Assembly: GCA_918026815.1 (NCBI GenBank)
Contig: CAKJVC010000155.1
Span: forward strand, 310,001-374,000
Source of the DNA: Chalara sp. BL73
Taxonomy: Eukaryota > Ascomycota > Leotiomycetes > Helotiales
Direction of reading: 5' to 3'
DNA length: 64,000 nt
In this document: one piece after another, positions 1 through 11,536 of the stretch
How the letters are laid out: the number at the start of each line of letters is the position of its first letter
How positions within the stretch are numbered: the stretch's first letter is position 1
The notes under the pieces: generated by a model
Databases searched by the model: none
What the model saw: only the letters and a program-made list of their open reading frames with translations
What the model was told of the DNA's origin: nothing
Translations under genes and position numbers: made by a program

Positions 1-241
1 TACGGTCATGGTTTTTACTGTTGTGACCATCATATTTGTGAGATTAATTCTTCTTCCCATTCGGTTCTCGACTTTGTAATTGACAATAGATAGCTTCCAC
101 TCACTTCCTTGACTACTGTATTCCAACTTAACATCATCGAATACAAAAGAGAGACCATCAAGAGTACCTCTTCGACGGATTCCTTTACTGGTTTAAGATT
201 GGGATACGTCTTTCAATATGTTGGTATGAGCTACCTACACT

Positions 242-532
242 ATGTATGTGACGATGTGGAGTAACAGTCATCTAGTGAGTATTACAGCAGCTATCTCAAT
301 TCCCCTCTTACTTCTTGCCTTTAATGTCCCGATATTTGGCCACGGCTGGGTCAGGTTCAAGAACTGGAGTCCTATACGAAGGCTATTCTCTTCTTCAACC
401 GAACAAAAGCATAGGTTATTACGTGGCCAGAAATGGGACCTCAGAAAGAGGGACTTTGTCGCTAGGAAATATCTTAGTGCTATTGAATCTTTGAAGGAAG
501 AACGAGGTATGAACTTTCCGGCGTCAAACTAG
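242..532 (+). CDS. Hypothetical small single-pass membrane protein (doubtful)
   Basis: A 96-codon open frame. Residues 9-33 form a hydrophobic stretch that could span a membrane, followed by a strongly basic soluble half with RRLF, RKRDF and KEER patches. I do not recognise a family. The start lies in a poor context, and the frame could equally be the last exon of a gene beginning left of the window. Its composition (basic tail after one hydrophobic helix) is protein-like, but there is no splice or homology support. Confidence 0.25.
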   Translation: MYVTMWSNSHLVSITAAISIPLLLLAFNVPIFGHGWVRFKNWSPIRRLFSSSTEQKHRLLRGQKWDLRKRDFVARKYLSAIESLKEERGMNFPASN

Positions 533-772
533 GGAGGAGGCTCTCTCGACTCCTAAAAGAGAATCATGTAAAACTAGTTTTGTGCTCTCCAGCTGTATAG
601 AACAAGTTTCTGGATATAGCATCGAAACGCCAAGCTCCATTTCTCCGACCCCTGCCTCGCTTCCTCTTTCCTCGTTTCACCTTCCATCTCACCTCGACCA
701 GCTCGACTACTTCATAATCTCTGCTCTTTCCCCATCAACGACCTCAGTAAAACATCACACTCTTTATAAACA

Positions 773-1036
773 ATGTCCCTCCCGTACACCTCCCCCGAAG
801 ATCTAGCATCAACTTCAAAACTCGAATCCCTCTCACGAATGATTCAATGGGAGCCCTTCCTCGTCTTCGTCACCGTCTCCACGCTCCTCTTCATGTTTGT
901 CCTCGCCACCGAGTCCGCAGAGCCAGAGCACTCGAAGAAGAGCACGGGGCTAGAAGCCGCGGGGATTAAACAGCTGGAGGCATTTGTTCAGGAACCGACA
1001 CCAGGAAAGAGCAAGGGCAGGGGCAAGGAGGCGTGA
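773..1036 (+). CDS. Small single-pass membrane protein, unknown function
   Basis: An intronless 87-residue protein. The ATG at 773 follows an A-rich leader ending in ACA, a fair fungal start context, and pyrimidine-rich DNA typical of fungal promoters lies upstream. The N-terminal 25 residues are polar. Residues about 27-46 (WEPFLVFVTVSTLLFMFVLA) form one clear transmembrane helix, and the last 40 residues are charged, ending in a Lys/Gly-rich tail. C-biased third positions within the frame, unlike the flanks, suggest real coding sequence. I do not recognise the family. Small tail proteins of ER or mitochondrial complexes have this layout, but nothing here decides it. Confidence 0.55.
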   Translation: MSLPYTSPEDLASTSKLESLSRMIQWEPFLVFVTVSTLLFMFVLATESAEPEHSKKSTGLEAAGIKQLEAFVQEPTPGKSKGRGKEA

Positions 1037-2124
1037 ACAATATGCAGTAGAGACATCAAGGCAGGGAGGTGGAATCACTACGGATAATGGCCAGATCTGA
1101 AGGAAGGGACCGGGTCTCAACATCAATTGGGGAGCTGAAGCAGGAGAAAGGCAGACTCAGCCTAAGGAATTGAGAGGACGGCTGCGATAGCGTCTCCCAT
1201 ATGAGGCATGCGGAACAACCGATCTTTCGGGCTGCAACGATGAAGAACGCAGCTGGTCTGCCATAGATGGGAATTACCCATGGGATTTGAAAGAGCGGGG
1301 TGGGACAGGGACCCTTGAAGATTTTCAAAAACAAATGCTGCTTCAAGAAAGTATCATGGAGCTGAAACAGTGACGGTCTCGTGATCCGTGACAGAGCTGT
1401 CTTATGGGGAGCATGACTCGGGAGAAGTGGAGCTGTAGGTCTGATTTGTTGAACGACGTGGAACGCCATCACGTCGATAGATGTATGCAGGATATAGCTC
1501 CATATGCAAGAATTTGTGACAAGAACTTGAGGTACTTTGCATAGCAGACTCCCACCCTCGGGGCAGACACTTAGACCGTACACACCTGCCATTTAAGCAA
1601 GAGAGTCAAGTTCAATGCTTCTGGCAGTGCATCCAATTCTCAATGTCCTAGAAGTTGTGCTGCATTCTCTTCTATAATAACCTTAAAAGAGTATACTTGA
1701 CCTGTACAACATCACTAAAAGACTATAGATATTTAAGTATTCCCAATGTTCAAAAGAGTTTATCACATTACTCCTTCGTGCTACGAGTCTTAAATCATTA
1801 AAGTATGAAAGTTGTAAAAATTAGCACCACAAAACCCAAAACTATTGTTAATGTCTCAGAATTCATGGCACATCATTCCGCACTATAGATCAGCAGCTGA
1901 GTTAAGAATTGTGCAATTTTATAAGTATTGCTAATAGGTCATTATTAATGGATGATAGCATTTGGTACATGCGAAAATGTTGCAAATGTGTTGCATTATA
2001 CTAAATCAATGGCATATTGCTATGCTAGATCAAGCGAGATGTGTGAGATCCAGGCAAGACTATGCTCCGTCCAGGCTAAAAGTACCGCAAGGGCCATCCT
2101 GATCATATATATCATTGTTCTCCT
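1037..2124. other. Intergenic region, no supported gene
   Basis: I see no gene here. A 178-codon minus-strand open frame at 1056-1592 has no recognisable domain and is judged spurious. The segment from 1600 to 2100 is AT-rich and probably contains the 3' ends of the flanking transcripts. Confidence 0.5.
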
Positions 2125-4671
2125 TCATAGTTTAATGGCGCTGCCAAGCCAGCCCAAAACATGGCTATGGGACTCCTCATCTAAGCCAGCCCTCTTCAAC
2201 ACACCCACCAAGTAGTCATAAGTCCAACCAGCACCTGAAATCTCCTGCAAAAGCTCCTCAGCCTTGTCGAGACTTGGGAAGTCGGCCGCGGCAAGCTTTT
2301 TCAAAGCGTAGAAACGGTGCTCAAGAGGAACAAAGCCGTCGGCGATGGACTTAGCTCGTTCTTCTGGTTTGACCATCTCCGAAAGCACATGGCGACATGT
2401 CAATACAAAGCGAAGAGAGCCATGTGGTACAACTTGGTGCTTGGTGATTGTCAGTAAGGCTGTAAAATGGCGAGTAGTATACCTAATCACCTCATAGAAC
2501 TTTTGCACTTTGCTTCCACGCATTACCATAATATCTCCATGTTCGAGGGTTACACTCAGAATTGTAGGTTTGGTATATTTCTGATTCCTTGAAGGAGGGC
2601 CAATATTAGCAGCCTTTTTAGGGCGGAAGGACATAGTAGCTGCACATCCAAGAGAAAGGCTAGCGACTGTTCCGCTCAACTCCTTCTCTCCATCATCGTG
2701 CCACTAAGAAGTTAGCTTGAGGGAACTATTCGACCTGAGCAACTCACACTAATGCTACCACCCGGAAGGTATCCGATAGACAAGCACTCATTGAAATCGA
2801 GATATGGCTCTTTTCGAAATTCCTCTGGACCATCGACGTGTGCCTTCTCACCAGCCCATGTCAAGACATTAACAGCATGTAAGACAGCCTCTGGTGCTTC
2901 TTTAAAACTCTTCGACTCTTGAGCCACACCGTACTTGTAAGGAGCACCCTCCCTGAAATCAGTCTTTGTTGAATCAGTTCGTGATATTCACTATTGAAGG
3001 ACTTACAAAGTTTATTGCGGCGTGTGCAGTCAACATCTCACCGGCACCTACTTTAGTTAGTGGCCATACTCTCGTTGAGTGTCTGTTCGACAACTTACAC
3101 CCTTCAAGGCGGGCTGGTTTCCTGGTCATGCCAAGTTCATTTCCTTGCATCATCTCAAAAAGAGCTGCAATATTTGCTAAATTGCCTCCTTTGAAGTGAT
3201 AAAACTCCCCAACAGCATCTCCCGGCTCACCGTTTTCCTTTGTCTCTCCAGGAAAGGTGTAAACTTGGACAGTGTAACTCCCAAGAGTGATTTTGCGATG
3301 TTGGATCTCATCCTTGCATACTGTTGCTAGTCGTCGAGTTGGCTGGATTTCATCCAATGAGACAATAGTATAAGGGATGTCTCGAACATAATTGCAGGAC
3401 TTATTCTCACATCTCCATGCATGCATTTCAGTTCGTCGAATACAGCAACGGCAGTCTGGGCAGAGAATGCCCTGATTATACTTCAGCTTATTATCGATGA
3501 TTAAATCAGGTGGGTATAATGACGGCAACTGAGTTGCGTTTCGTGGCATACGCTTGCTTATGAAGGCATTATTGTGTTCCAGAAGCCTTTGATCAAGCTG
3601 GATTAGAGTCTTGCTCGTATCATCGTAGAATTTGAAGTGGTCAAGACACTTTGGCTCTAGGCAAGCCCAACCATTGATGTAGATAATTGGGCTAGATTTC
3701 AGGCAAGTTGGACATTCCTGGGTTGTGAGCTCCTCTGGTCCAATATTTTGGGTCGTGTAAGCCATTGAAGCCGCCCACCAAGATACGGTTGCGAGATCAC
3801 ACTTTTCAAGGCGAATCTTATAAGTCCTGAACCCATCAATTCGCTCACACCAAACATCTGTAACAAAAAAGTAATCTAGAACATTATATCGATGTGGCAT
3901 CTTAGAAGGAAGCAATGGGTTTGCTTGTCCTGCACAGACTTTATGATTAACAATACAAATGTTTGATATGTTAAAAACTTACCAGCAATAACGCCTACAG
4001 GCTGGTGCATCTGTTGAGAATTTAATGCAGCTCTTACCTGAGGTGATTTCTCGTTTTGGTGTGCCTTTTGAACCAGCTCCCCCTTTGCATTTTTGCCTCG
4101 ACAACCTCCACTAAGATGTATTAGCAAGCTGTTCCATGTCTCAATGATGTAGACTTACATTCTTGTGATTACTACTTGCTCCGTGACAATGTCTCCAGGG
4201 GAGACTCCACTGTCAATTAATTGACCTAGGAGAATATTGTTGTGTGAATAACCACCTGATTGATATGCTTTATACCATTGCAAGACCTCGCATAGTTGTT
4301 GACGGTTAATAGCCCAGATGAGAGGCTGACCAATGGGATGTGGCTTTCCAGCTTGTGCCTTTTGAACTAGCTCGTTGAATTGTGACTACTAAACAGTTAG
4401 GCTACATGCAAGAATTGTGATACATTGACATCGCAAATAAGTCTACAACAGCCTTGCTCTAAATGTAATTTGGTAATATATTGCTGGAGTCAATGTAGCA
4501 AAGTACTTGAATTTTAAAAGCACATACCGAAGTCAAGGAAACATCTTCTGAATCATCCTCTGGGCTCATTAAGCTGCTCAATAGGGATGCCTTCTCTTCC
4601 AGGCGCGCTTTCTTAGCTGACGAAGCAGGACTCTCGTGAAGGCGTTTGCCTACACCTTTCACTGATGCCAT
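2125..4671 (-). CDS. AlkB-like 2-oxoglutarate/Fe(II) dioxygenase with Cys4 zinc-ribbon-like clusters
   Basis: Nine exons reconstruct cleanly: 4528-4671, 4159-4385, 4038-4110, 3983-4010, 3099-3857, 3007-3050, 2748-2963, 2491-2703 and 2125-2439, giving 672 aa. The C-terminal third is an AlkB-type double-stranded beta-helix. The iron ligands HDD (HxD) sit at about residues 499-501, the distal His at about 569 (FYE|HQVVPHG), and the 2-oxoglutarate-binding arginines in RFVLTCR just after. HxD and the distal His become contiguous with their motifs only after splicing, which supports the model. The middle carries two Cys4 clusters that look like zinc ribbons: CPTC...CLEPKC at about residues 205-230 and CPDC...CENKSC near 290-315. 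The first 50 residues are basic and Ser-rich, suiting a nuclear protein. AlkB relatives remove alkyl groups from DNA, RNA or protein; the substrate here is unknown. The final intron (2440-2490) is 51 nt with no in-frame stop. Confidence 0.85.
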
Positions 4672-7600
4672 GATGTAAAGTCTTAAATTTCGACAACTAA
4701 ACTCAAGAGAAGAGAAGTCAGTCGTGAATATTAATATATTGTAGAAGAGTGGGAGATTAGGCAAGGTGTCACGCATGTGAAGGACAGATATAATCGTGAA
4801 AAGCAGCTGTGACTTTGATCGGGTATAGCTGAGAAGTGTAACCAGAAACCCTGGAGAACGATGTGTGTTTCAAGCAAACGTGGCTGAGAAAACTGAGATA
4901 AAAGAACGGCAATGGAGTGTCGAACCTAAGGTCTGGCGAAAGTATGAGAGAGAACAGTAAGATGGAACGTATTGGTATTAAACATGTAGTTTCTGATTGG
5001 AGTTGATTAGATATATACCTAAGTAGAGAAAATTGTTAGCCTTTGTTGTTGCTATGATGTTTTAAGGGGTATGGAGCAGAAGAGATTTCCAGTGTTGAAG
5101 GATTAGTACAATTATCAATAACATAGCCTGTGACTCCTATTACTAGCGGCTGAGTAACGTAGGCGCGAAGCCCTTTATAGGAGAGGTCGTGACTCCGATG
5201 TAACTCAGTTGGAGGATATGACTGGCCAGTATCGTTTGGAGAGGCTGTGGCTCCAACTGGATACATCTGAGAACTCTGGCCTAGTTTCTTGTAAAAGGAC
5301 TACGATTTCATCCCAACATTGCTGAGGATTGCGGCCAACAGTTCATCCATGGATGTTGCGATTAGGGGCAGAAAGAGAATTGATGGTAAATGCAAAAAGG
5401 ATATACAAGTCGGGATCGAGATAATGTTATGGGATATATATTAAGGAGAGATAACGTACCGTCATATAGAAGTACAACAGTCAATGCTTCAATTGCACCA
5501 CCAGGAAATACGCGTCGTTGTTGCTTGAGGATAGTGATACGTGATTGAATAATTATATTCAGAGGCCAGGCAAAGGTAGAATCTCCTTCTAGGTCGAGGC
5601 TATAATGTTGAAGTTTGATTCAATGTATTAGAAAGCCTTCTCTGTCGAAAATAGGATCGATAGAGGCTTATTGACTATGCGGCAAAAACGTATAGTATGC
5701 TGTCTTGCGGCGGGGTAAAGGAAACTGGGCCTGAAGAAGGGTAAGGCAGGTGCGACCACGTAGATCGAATCTACCTATATGAGAATATCAAAGAGAGATC
5801 GCTGAGTCAAGGATATAAAAGCAGTTTGGATCAAATGAATCAAGGACAGAGCCAACTTACAGGAGCTCCCGAGCAGATTGGAACTAGGATACAGCTGCTC
5901 AAATGTGCGGCTTTGATTGTATCACTGGAAACTGGAAGGAACGATTGCATGCACCTCTCAGAGAATGCGACTAAGTAATAGATGAGTTATGCATTTGAAA
6001 GAGGTGTGCAATAGATGTTCAGGCGCAACCGAGATACCAGATCTGAGAAGAAGAGTATGCGACCGTAAGCTTGATGGTCAACAAGATAGTTTAATGGTGT
6101 TGTATGAGAGACGAGGTGAATCAAGTGATGGTAGTTAATAAGGAGGAGGAAGTGGAAGGAGCGAAGACAGACTGCCAAGGCCACACTCAGTCATCAGTGC
6201 TTCGTTATAGGAGTCAAGATTGGTGAACGCCTCATAATATAGTCATTGCATACCCTGAAAACATCTACATAAAGTGTTCTAGTCCGTTGCTAGATTCATG
6301 ATATATTTTGGAATATCCGAAACATTGAATCCACGAAGCAAACAGAGTATTTGAAGCTCTAGTCGTATTCCTAATTCTCTATCTCCTATAGGAGTTTGGA
6401 CAAGAATTTCCACACCCAATTGTACGTAATCTAATATGATTAAAGCATATAAAGCCTTAACGCTGAAACTAACTAATGTTAAAATAGAGGGAAGAAGCAA
6501 CAGATTGGAGGCTGGTGCCCCGTTCATAGCTGCCACAAAGACAAAGAACAGCCTCTTGCGGAGCATGTCCAAAAAAAAACTACACCGGCAGATATCTGAT
6601 CTGCTATACCAGTTTTTTTTTCAATGTTTCTTTCCCCATAACTTTAAAAGCTCGTGTCAGTACAACATCTCAGCCTGACGATCAGCAAGAGAGTGCCATT
6701 GGTTGAAATGACGGCGGTTATTGAGCTCTATGGGCTGAGATAATGATAATTTGAACTGAACCGAAACGAACCGGACCTCGTTTCAACATTTCTTGGAAGT
6801 GAGCCTCCTCCAAAAGAGATACTCCCAGACAAAAGAAAAGAGGGTAGAACGCCTGAACTTCTAACTGATAAACACCTGAAGAACCACGACCGAAAAAAAT
6901 GGTGGAAGATGAGGGTTCGTGAAAACAAAAGCTTTTGGGGAAGAGACTGCTACTATAATCAACACTGATGGAAAGCGAGGTTCTTTAAATCAAGATGTTA
7001 AGACAATACGATTGCATAAGAGCCAGCTAATCTTGTAAATACTGCTTTGACAAGACTGCTTGACAGAAAACCTGTTTAGACAGCCTGCCACTTACCCATG
7101 AGCCGGACAAGCAAAAATGAACCCCTTTTAGCCTGGAACCTATCATCTGGGGAGGGCGCAAACAAACGCTTAAGTGGATGTGGGGATATCAGACCGCGCT
7201 TTGAAGTCGACTTGCTCACAGTAAACTGTAGCCATATGAGACATATGCAATCCTGAGTCGTATTCCCAGAGGCGAAATACTGTGGGAATTTCGAGCACGG
7301 ACATATGCATGCTCTGGCCTAAGGGAGAAATTCGTAATGCCTCAGCTACAGAGGGCACTCTACCCGAACTACCGTGATCGCAGTTAGTAAACACCTCTTG
7401 AATTCTGGGACACAGTAGATAGGGTGATCTCTTTCCGCAAAGCCCTTCTTTTGGGGATCAAGTCATGCTGAGCTGCCTCATTTGAGCATAGTAAACTTGT
7501 GTGATCGCTTGATGGAGTTCCGAGAGATGAATGGGTGTGAAGCAGACTTTGCCTGACCCTTATGCTTTGCGATACACAGTACTGTTGTGTAGTCCAATAT

Positions 7601-8119
7601 ATTTGGAAAGTGCTCGCGAGCAGGTCAGTCAATAAATTAAGCAGGTGCAGCTTGAGTATTGCAGTAAACTTTTGCTGGTTTCACGAGATTTAGCGCAAAT
7701 GTTGACTTGTTTAGTTGGCGGAAAACTCTCAGGGCGCGGGAGCGGATTCTCTGTTGGAACTCATTGGTGATCATGGAATTCCATCACCTGTTTGTCATAT
7801 CCAAATTGATCCCAAACAAAGCAAATTTCAAGCTTCAAACTTAATACATGAGTATTTGTTATCAATAATTATAAAGCCAGGTCTTTGGCGACATGATGAG
7901 TACCATATCAAGTTGATAGATAGCGGTCGATGTGGCTGCTTTGCTTGGACCGGCTAGTAGTTTAAAGGGGTCTTGAATGAATTGCTAGATCACTGATTCT
8001 TGGTCAGCTTAGACCAATCTAGTTTGGCCTTTTGACTAGTTATAATCACTTCGAGGCTGCAAGGACTAAGGATTGGGTTTGATTTCACAACTACTGCCAC
8101 ACAAATCAACAGAATGGCT

Positions 8120-8195
8120 TGGTTCCTGACTGGTTATAGCGATAGACTGGGAATCTATTTCCTTCGGGAGCGTAGGTTTAAATCCTGCCTACGTC
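8120..8195 (+). pseudogene. tRNA(Ser)-like relic
   Basis: The segment has a perfect 5-bp anticodon-type stem (ATAGA/TCTAT) around a 7-nt loop CTGGGAA, a variable-arm hairpin TCC-TTCG-GGA, and a T-arm-like hairpin GTAGG-TTTAAAT-CCTGC in the expected order. A D-arm-like GACTGGTTATAGC precedes them. A long variable arm suggests serine or leucine type, yet the loop would read GGG. I find no 5' strand that pairs with the putative 3' acceptor CTACGTC, so the gene cannot be functional as read. It may be a decayed tRNA, an organelle-derived copy, a tRNA-derived repeat fragment, or chance. Confidence 0.25.
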
Positions 8196-8437
8196 AATAA
8201 GTTTTTAGATAAACATCTAACACAGGCTACAGCCAAATTTATTCTCGCAACAGGCAAGCAAAGCGACTTCGCAAGGGTTACAGAGAGCTAATCATAATTG
8301 GAATAAGAGGAAGGAAAAGCATAGGTGTATTGAAGTATATTGTCCAAATCGAGCCTCTACGGAGGCTGATACACAGCCGCCACCACACATAATCGTAATG
8401 GAATAGACTACAGGGAGAGGTTGCAGAAATTGATGTT

Positions 8438-8536
8438 GATTTTGATTTTGATTTTGATTTTGATTTTGATTTTGATTTTGATTTTGATTTTGATTTTGAT
8501 TTTGATTTTGATTTTGATTTTGATTTTGATTTTGAT
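8438..8536 (+). repeat. Hexanucleotide microsatellite (GATTTT)n
   Basis: A perfect tandem array of GATTTT covers 99 bases, about 16.5 copies, with one near-copy (TGATGT) at the left edge. It is open in several frames, producing Leu-Ile and Lys-Ser dipeptide runs on opposite strands. Those open frames are artefacts of the repeat. Confidence 0.97.
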
Positions 8537-9397
8537 CTATATATTTTGTAACTTTGTTCTTCGGTTCTGGAGCGGTGCCTTCCTATTGGAGGCACGTGAC
8601 CCTTGGAGTATAATTATTATGCCAGCATAGCGCCTCAGGAAGCCAAAATGACTAAGGAGTTAAAAAAAATACTACTACTGCCCGCGAGTCAGTCCTATAG
8701 TGATCCTGACGATCTGGAGGATGAATAGGGAGCCTAGGAAAGTCCAGACTTATGTGGACAGCCAAATACCCGACATCCGTGACCTCGGGAATGGTAAATT
8801 GTGCAAGTGGGTCGCAATTATTTTGAGGCATAACATTATGTAAGCCAAGCTTGTTTACATTTCGTTGAACTCTTCATCTAATTCCGAAGGAAGCATAACT
8901 TGGAAGAATAATATAGGTAGACTAAACATGCTAAGATACTCATCATGTACATATGTAGGGTACAGTGGTCCTGACTCCTTTTCACAAATCTCATTCTCCA
9001 ATACTTCTCTGGCCGACGCCAACCTCCTTGTCACATGACTCGCAATAGTGCCAAGTGAGCTCAGGAAGGGTTCGCATCAAAAAAGGCTTAGTACCTCGGC
9101 CCCAAGCTATCCCCAGACTCAATCAATGGTCCGGATACCAACCCCGCAGCATTATCAATCACCGTTACAGCGGGCTGGAGGCGTGGTATGCTTGTCCCTG
9201 AATATTAATAATGGCCCGCCAACTACGCCCTCGATGTGGCTCCGTGCAGCTGACATTCCGATTTTCGTTTCTGGTGCTATTGAGCTTCAGCAGTCAGTTC
9301 CCATTCCAAAGAGTTGCGCAAGAACCAAATAGCACGAATCATCCTTTAGCCCTTGGCGCAAGCACAGCACAAAGCGTTGGCTTGATCCACCGCCATC

Positions 9398-11536
9398 ATG
9401 GTGTTCACGGCGCCGTCCTGGGTGCCAAAGCTAGCAACCGGTCAGTCTTAAACTTCCATTCCTCATATTGAACCAGAACCTAACAAAGATTGTTCAGACC
9501 CTCCTGATACGGTTCCGATTCATGAGTTCATGCTACGTGATGAACATAGAGGATGTCCTACCAAAGAGTCAAGAAATCCATATACATGTGGTCTGTCAGG
9601 ACGAACTTACAGCGCGGCGGAAGTGGTCGACCGTGTCGAATATCTGGCCAGAGGCATATCAAAAGAGCTTGGATGGTCTCCAAACAAGGGCACAGAATGG
9701 GATAAAGTAATCGGAATATTCTCACTCAACACTGTAAGATATTACGGAACCAGATGCAAAATTGAAGGCCCATCGCTAAGGATTGACGCAGATTGATACC
9801 ATGAGCTTGGGCTATGCGACATTTCGTCTCAATGGCATCTCATCTCCAGCAAATGCTGCTTATTCTGCCTCAGAACTAGAATTCCAGTTGAAGAATGCCG
9901 GAGCGAAGGCTCTCTTCACTGTATGTTTAGAGCCTCGAACTACTATTTGAAATACGATAACTGACTAGAAAAAGTGTATCCCTCTTCTCGAGACTGCACT
10001 ACAAGCGGCGAAAGGTGCAGGCATTCCCAAGGAGCGCATCTTCTTACTGGAGCTGCCAAAGGAGCTTTCTGGGAGCCAAGAGCCTCCGCTCAAGACTGTT
10101 GGGCAGCTAATTGAGGACGGTAGAAAATTACCACAATTGGAAGCATTGAAGTGGACAAAAGGACAGGGTGCTAAGCAAACCGCGTACTTGTGCTATTCCA
10201 GTGGGACTTCTGGACTGCCGGCAAGTAATCCGATTGTCTCATGCGAATAGAGCACATCCACTAATTTATTTTGACAGAAAGGTGTCATGATCAGTCACCG
10301 AAACGTGATCGCCAATATCTTGCAATTTAGCACATACGAACAACCAGCCAGAGGTTCATGGAAGACAAAAACCGATGTTGCTCTTGGCTTATTACCTTTA
10401 AGCCACATTTATGGTTTGGTAGTCATTGCGCATTCCGGGCCATGGCGAGGTGATGAAGTTATTGTCCTTCCGAAATTTGAGCTCCAGTCTTACTTGAAGT
10501 CTATTGCGAAATACAAGATACAGTCATTATACGTAGTAAGTTCCTCCTGGTTTGAGCCTAAATAGAGCGACACTAAGTAATCAAGGTCCCACCAATCATC
10601 ATTCAAATGACTAAAAACCAAAAAGCATGTTCAAATTTTGACTTGAGCTCTGTTCGTGGCATATTTACTGGTGCAGCTCCTCTTGGTGCGGAAACGGCAG
10701 AAGATCTTCAGAAAATCTACCCATCATGGAAGATCCGGCAAGGTTATGGTAAGATATCCAACCTTTTTCACTTTAGCGATCGGACAGTTGGCTAATCCTA
10801 GCTATAGGCCTGACCGAGACAGCCACAGTTGTCTGCACCACATCAGAGTCAGATATCTGGTTTGGCTCGAGTGGATCCCTTATGCCAGGCTTCACTGCGA
10901 AGATTATATCTGCTGATGGGAAAGAAGTCGAAGGATATGATGAACCGGGCGAGCTCGTGGTACAATCACCATCTGTTGTTTTGGGTTATCTGAAGAATGA
11001 GAAAGCAAATGCAGAAACCTTCATTGACGACACGGATGGCAAAGGTAGGTGGATGCGAACAGGCGACGAAGCCGTCATCAAGGTAGCGCCTTCTGGCAAT
11101 GAGCACGTCTTCATTGTCGATCGCATAAAGGAATTGATCAAGGTCAAGGTACGTATCCTAGCCCCATAATTGTTTGTTGCCAATGCCGATGTGATTATAG
11201 GGTCTACAAGTTGCGCCAGCAGAACTTGAAGCTCATTTACTTTCTCATCCTTCAGTTGCAGACTGTGCTGTGATCCCGGTCCCCGATGACGTAGCTGGAG
11301 AAGTTGCTAAAGCATTTGTCGTCAAGTCCACATCAGTTGGAATTGAGGACGATGATAGATTAGTTGCCAGAAGCATCGCTAAATACGTTGAAGAGCATAA
11401 AGCTCGACACAAGTGGCTGAAAGGTGGTGTAGAATTTATCGACGTTATACCTAAGAGTCCCAGTGGCAAGATTTTGCGGCGCCTGCTTCGCGATAGAGAG
11501 AAGGAGGCCAGAAGATCTCAGGGTCCGAAATTATAA
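9398..11536 (+). CDS. 4-coumarate-CoA-ligase-like acyl-CoA synthetase (ANL family)
   Basis: Eight exons (9398-9440, 9477-9733, 9792-9920, 9969-10220, 10278-10535, 10586-10748, 10808-11148, 11201-11536) give 592 aa. The protein would activate a carboxylic acid with ATP to an acyl-adenylate and then to a CoA thioester. The phosphate-binding loop SSGTSGLP|KGV is split by intron 4, and splicing restores it exactly. YGLTET (adenine motif), the RTGDEA segment, the hinge-like DRIKELIKVKG and the C-terminal catalytic lysine region PKSPSGKILRR all follow in order. The start codon in CATCATGG gives an N-terminus starting MVFTAPSW. The last three residues, PKL, fit a weak peroxisomal PTS1 signal, as in fungal 4CL-like enzymes. 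Substrate cannot be told from sequence: fatty, aromatic or polyketide acids are all possible. Intron 4 uses a GC donor (GCAAGT). Confidence 0.9.

Larger units (their letters stand above)
4672..9397. other. Gene-poor region upstream of two divergently placed genes
   Basis: I find no gene with a domain, consistent codon use or plausible splicing. The open frames are all under 100 codons and look random. The interval holds a tRNA-like relic near 8.1-8.2 kb and a GATTTT microsatellite near 8.5 kb, each listed separately. The outer ends must contain the promoters of the AlkB-like gene (minus) and of the acyl-CoA ligase (plus). Confidence 0.5.

Noticed and set aside
1056..1592. Minus-strand 178-codon open frame
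   Set aside because: No domain, irregular composition, no start context; lies in the probable 3' region of the small membrane-protein gene.
8278..8630. Open frames with Lys-Ser or Leu-Ile dipeptide runs on the two strands
   Set aside because: Produced entirely by the GATTTT hexanucleotide repeat.
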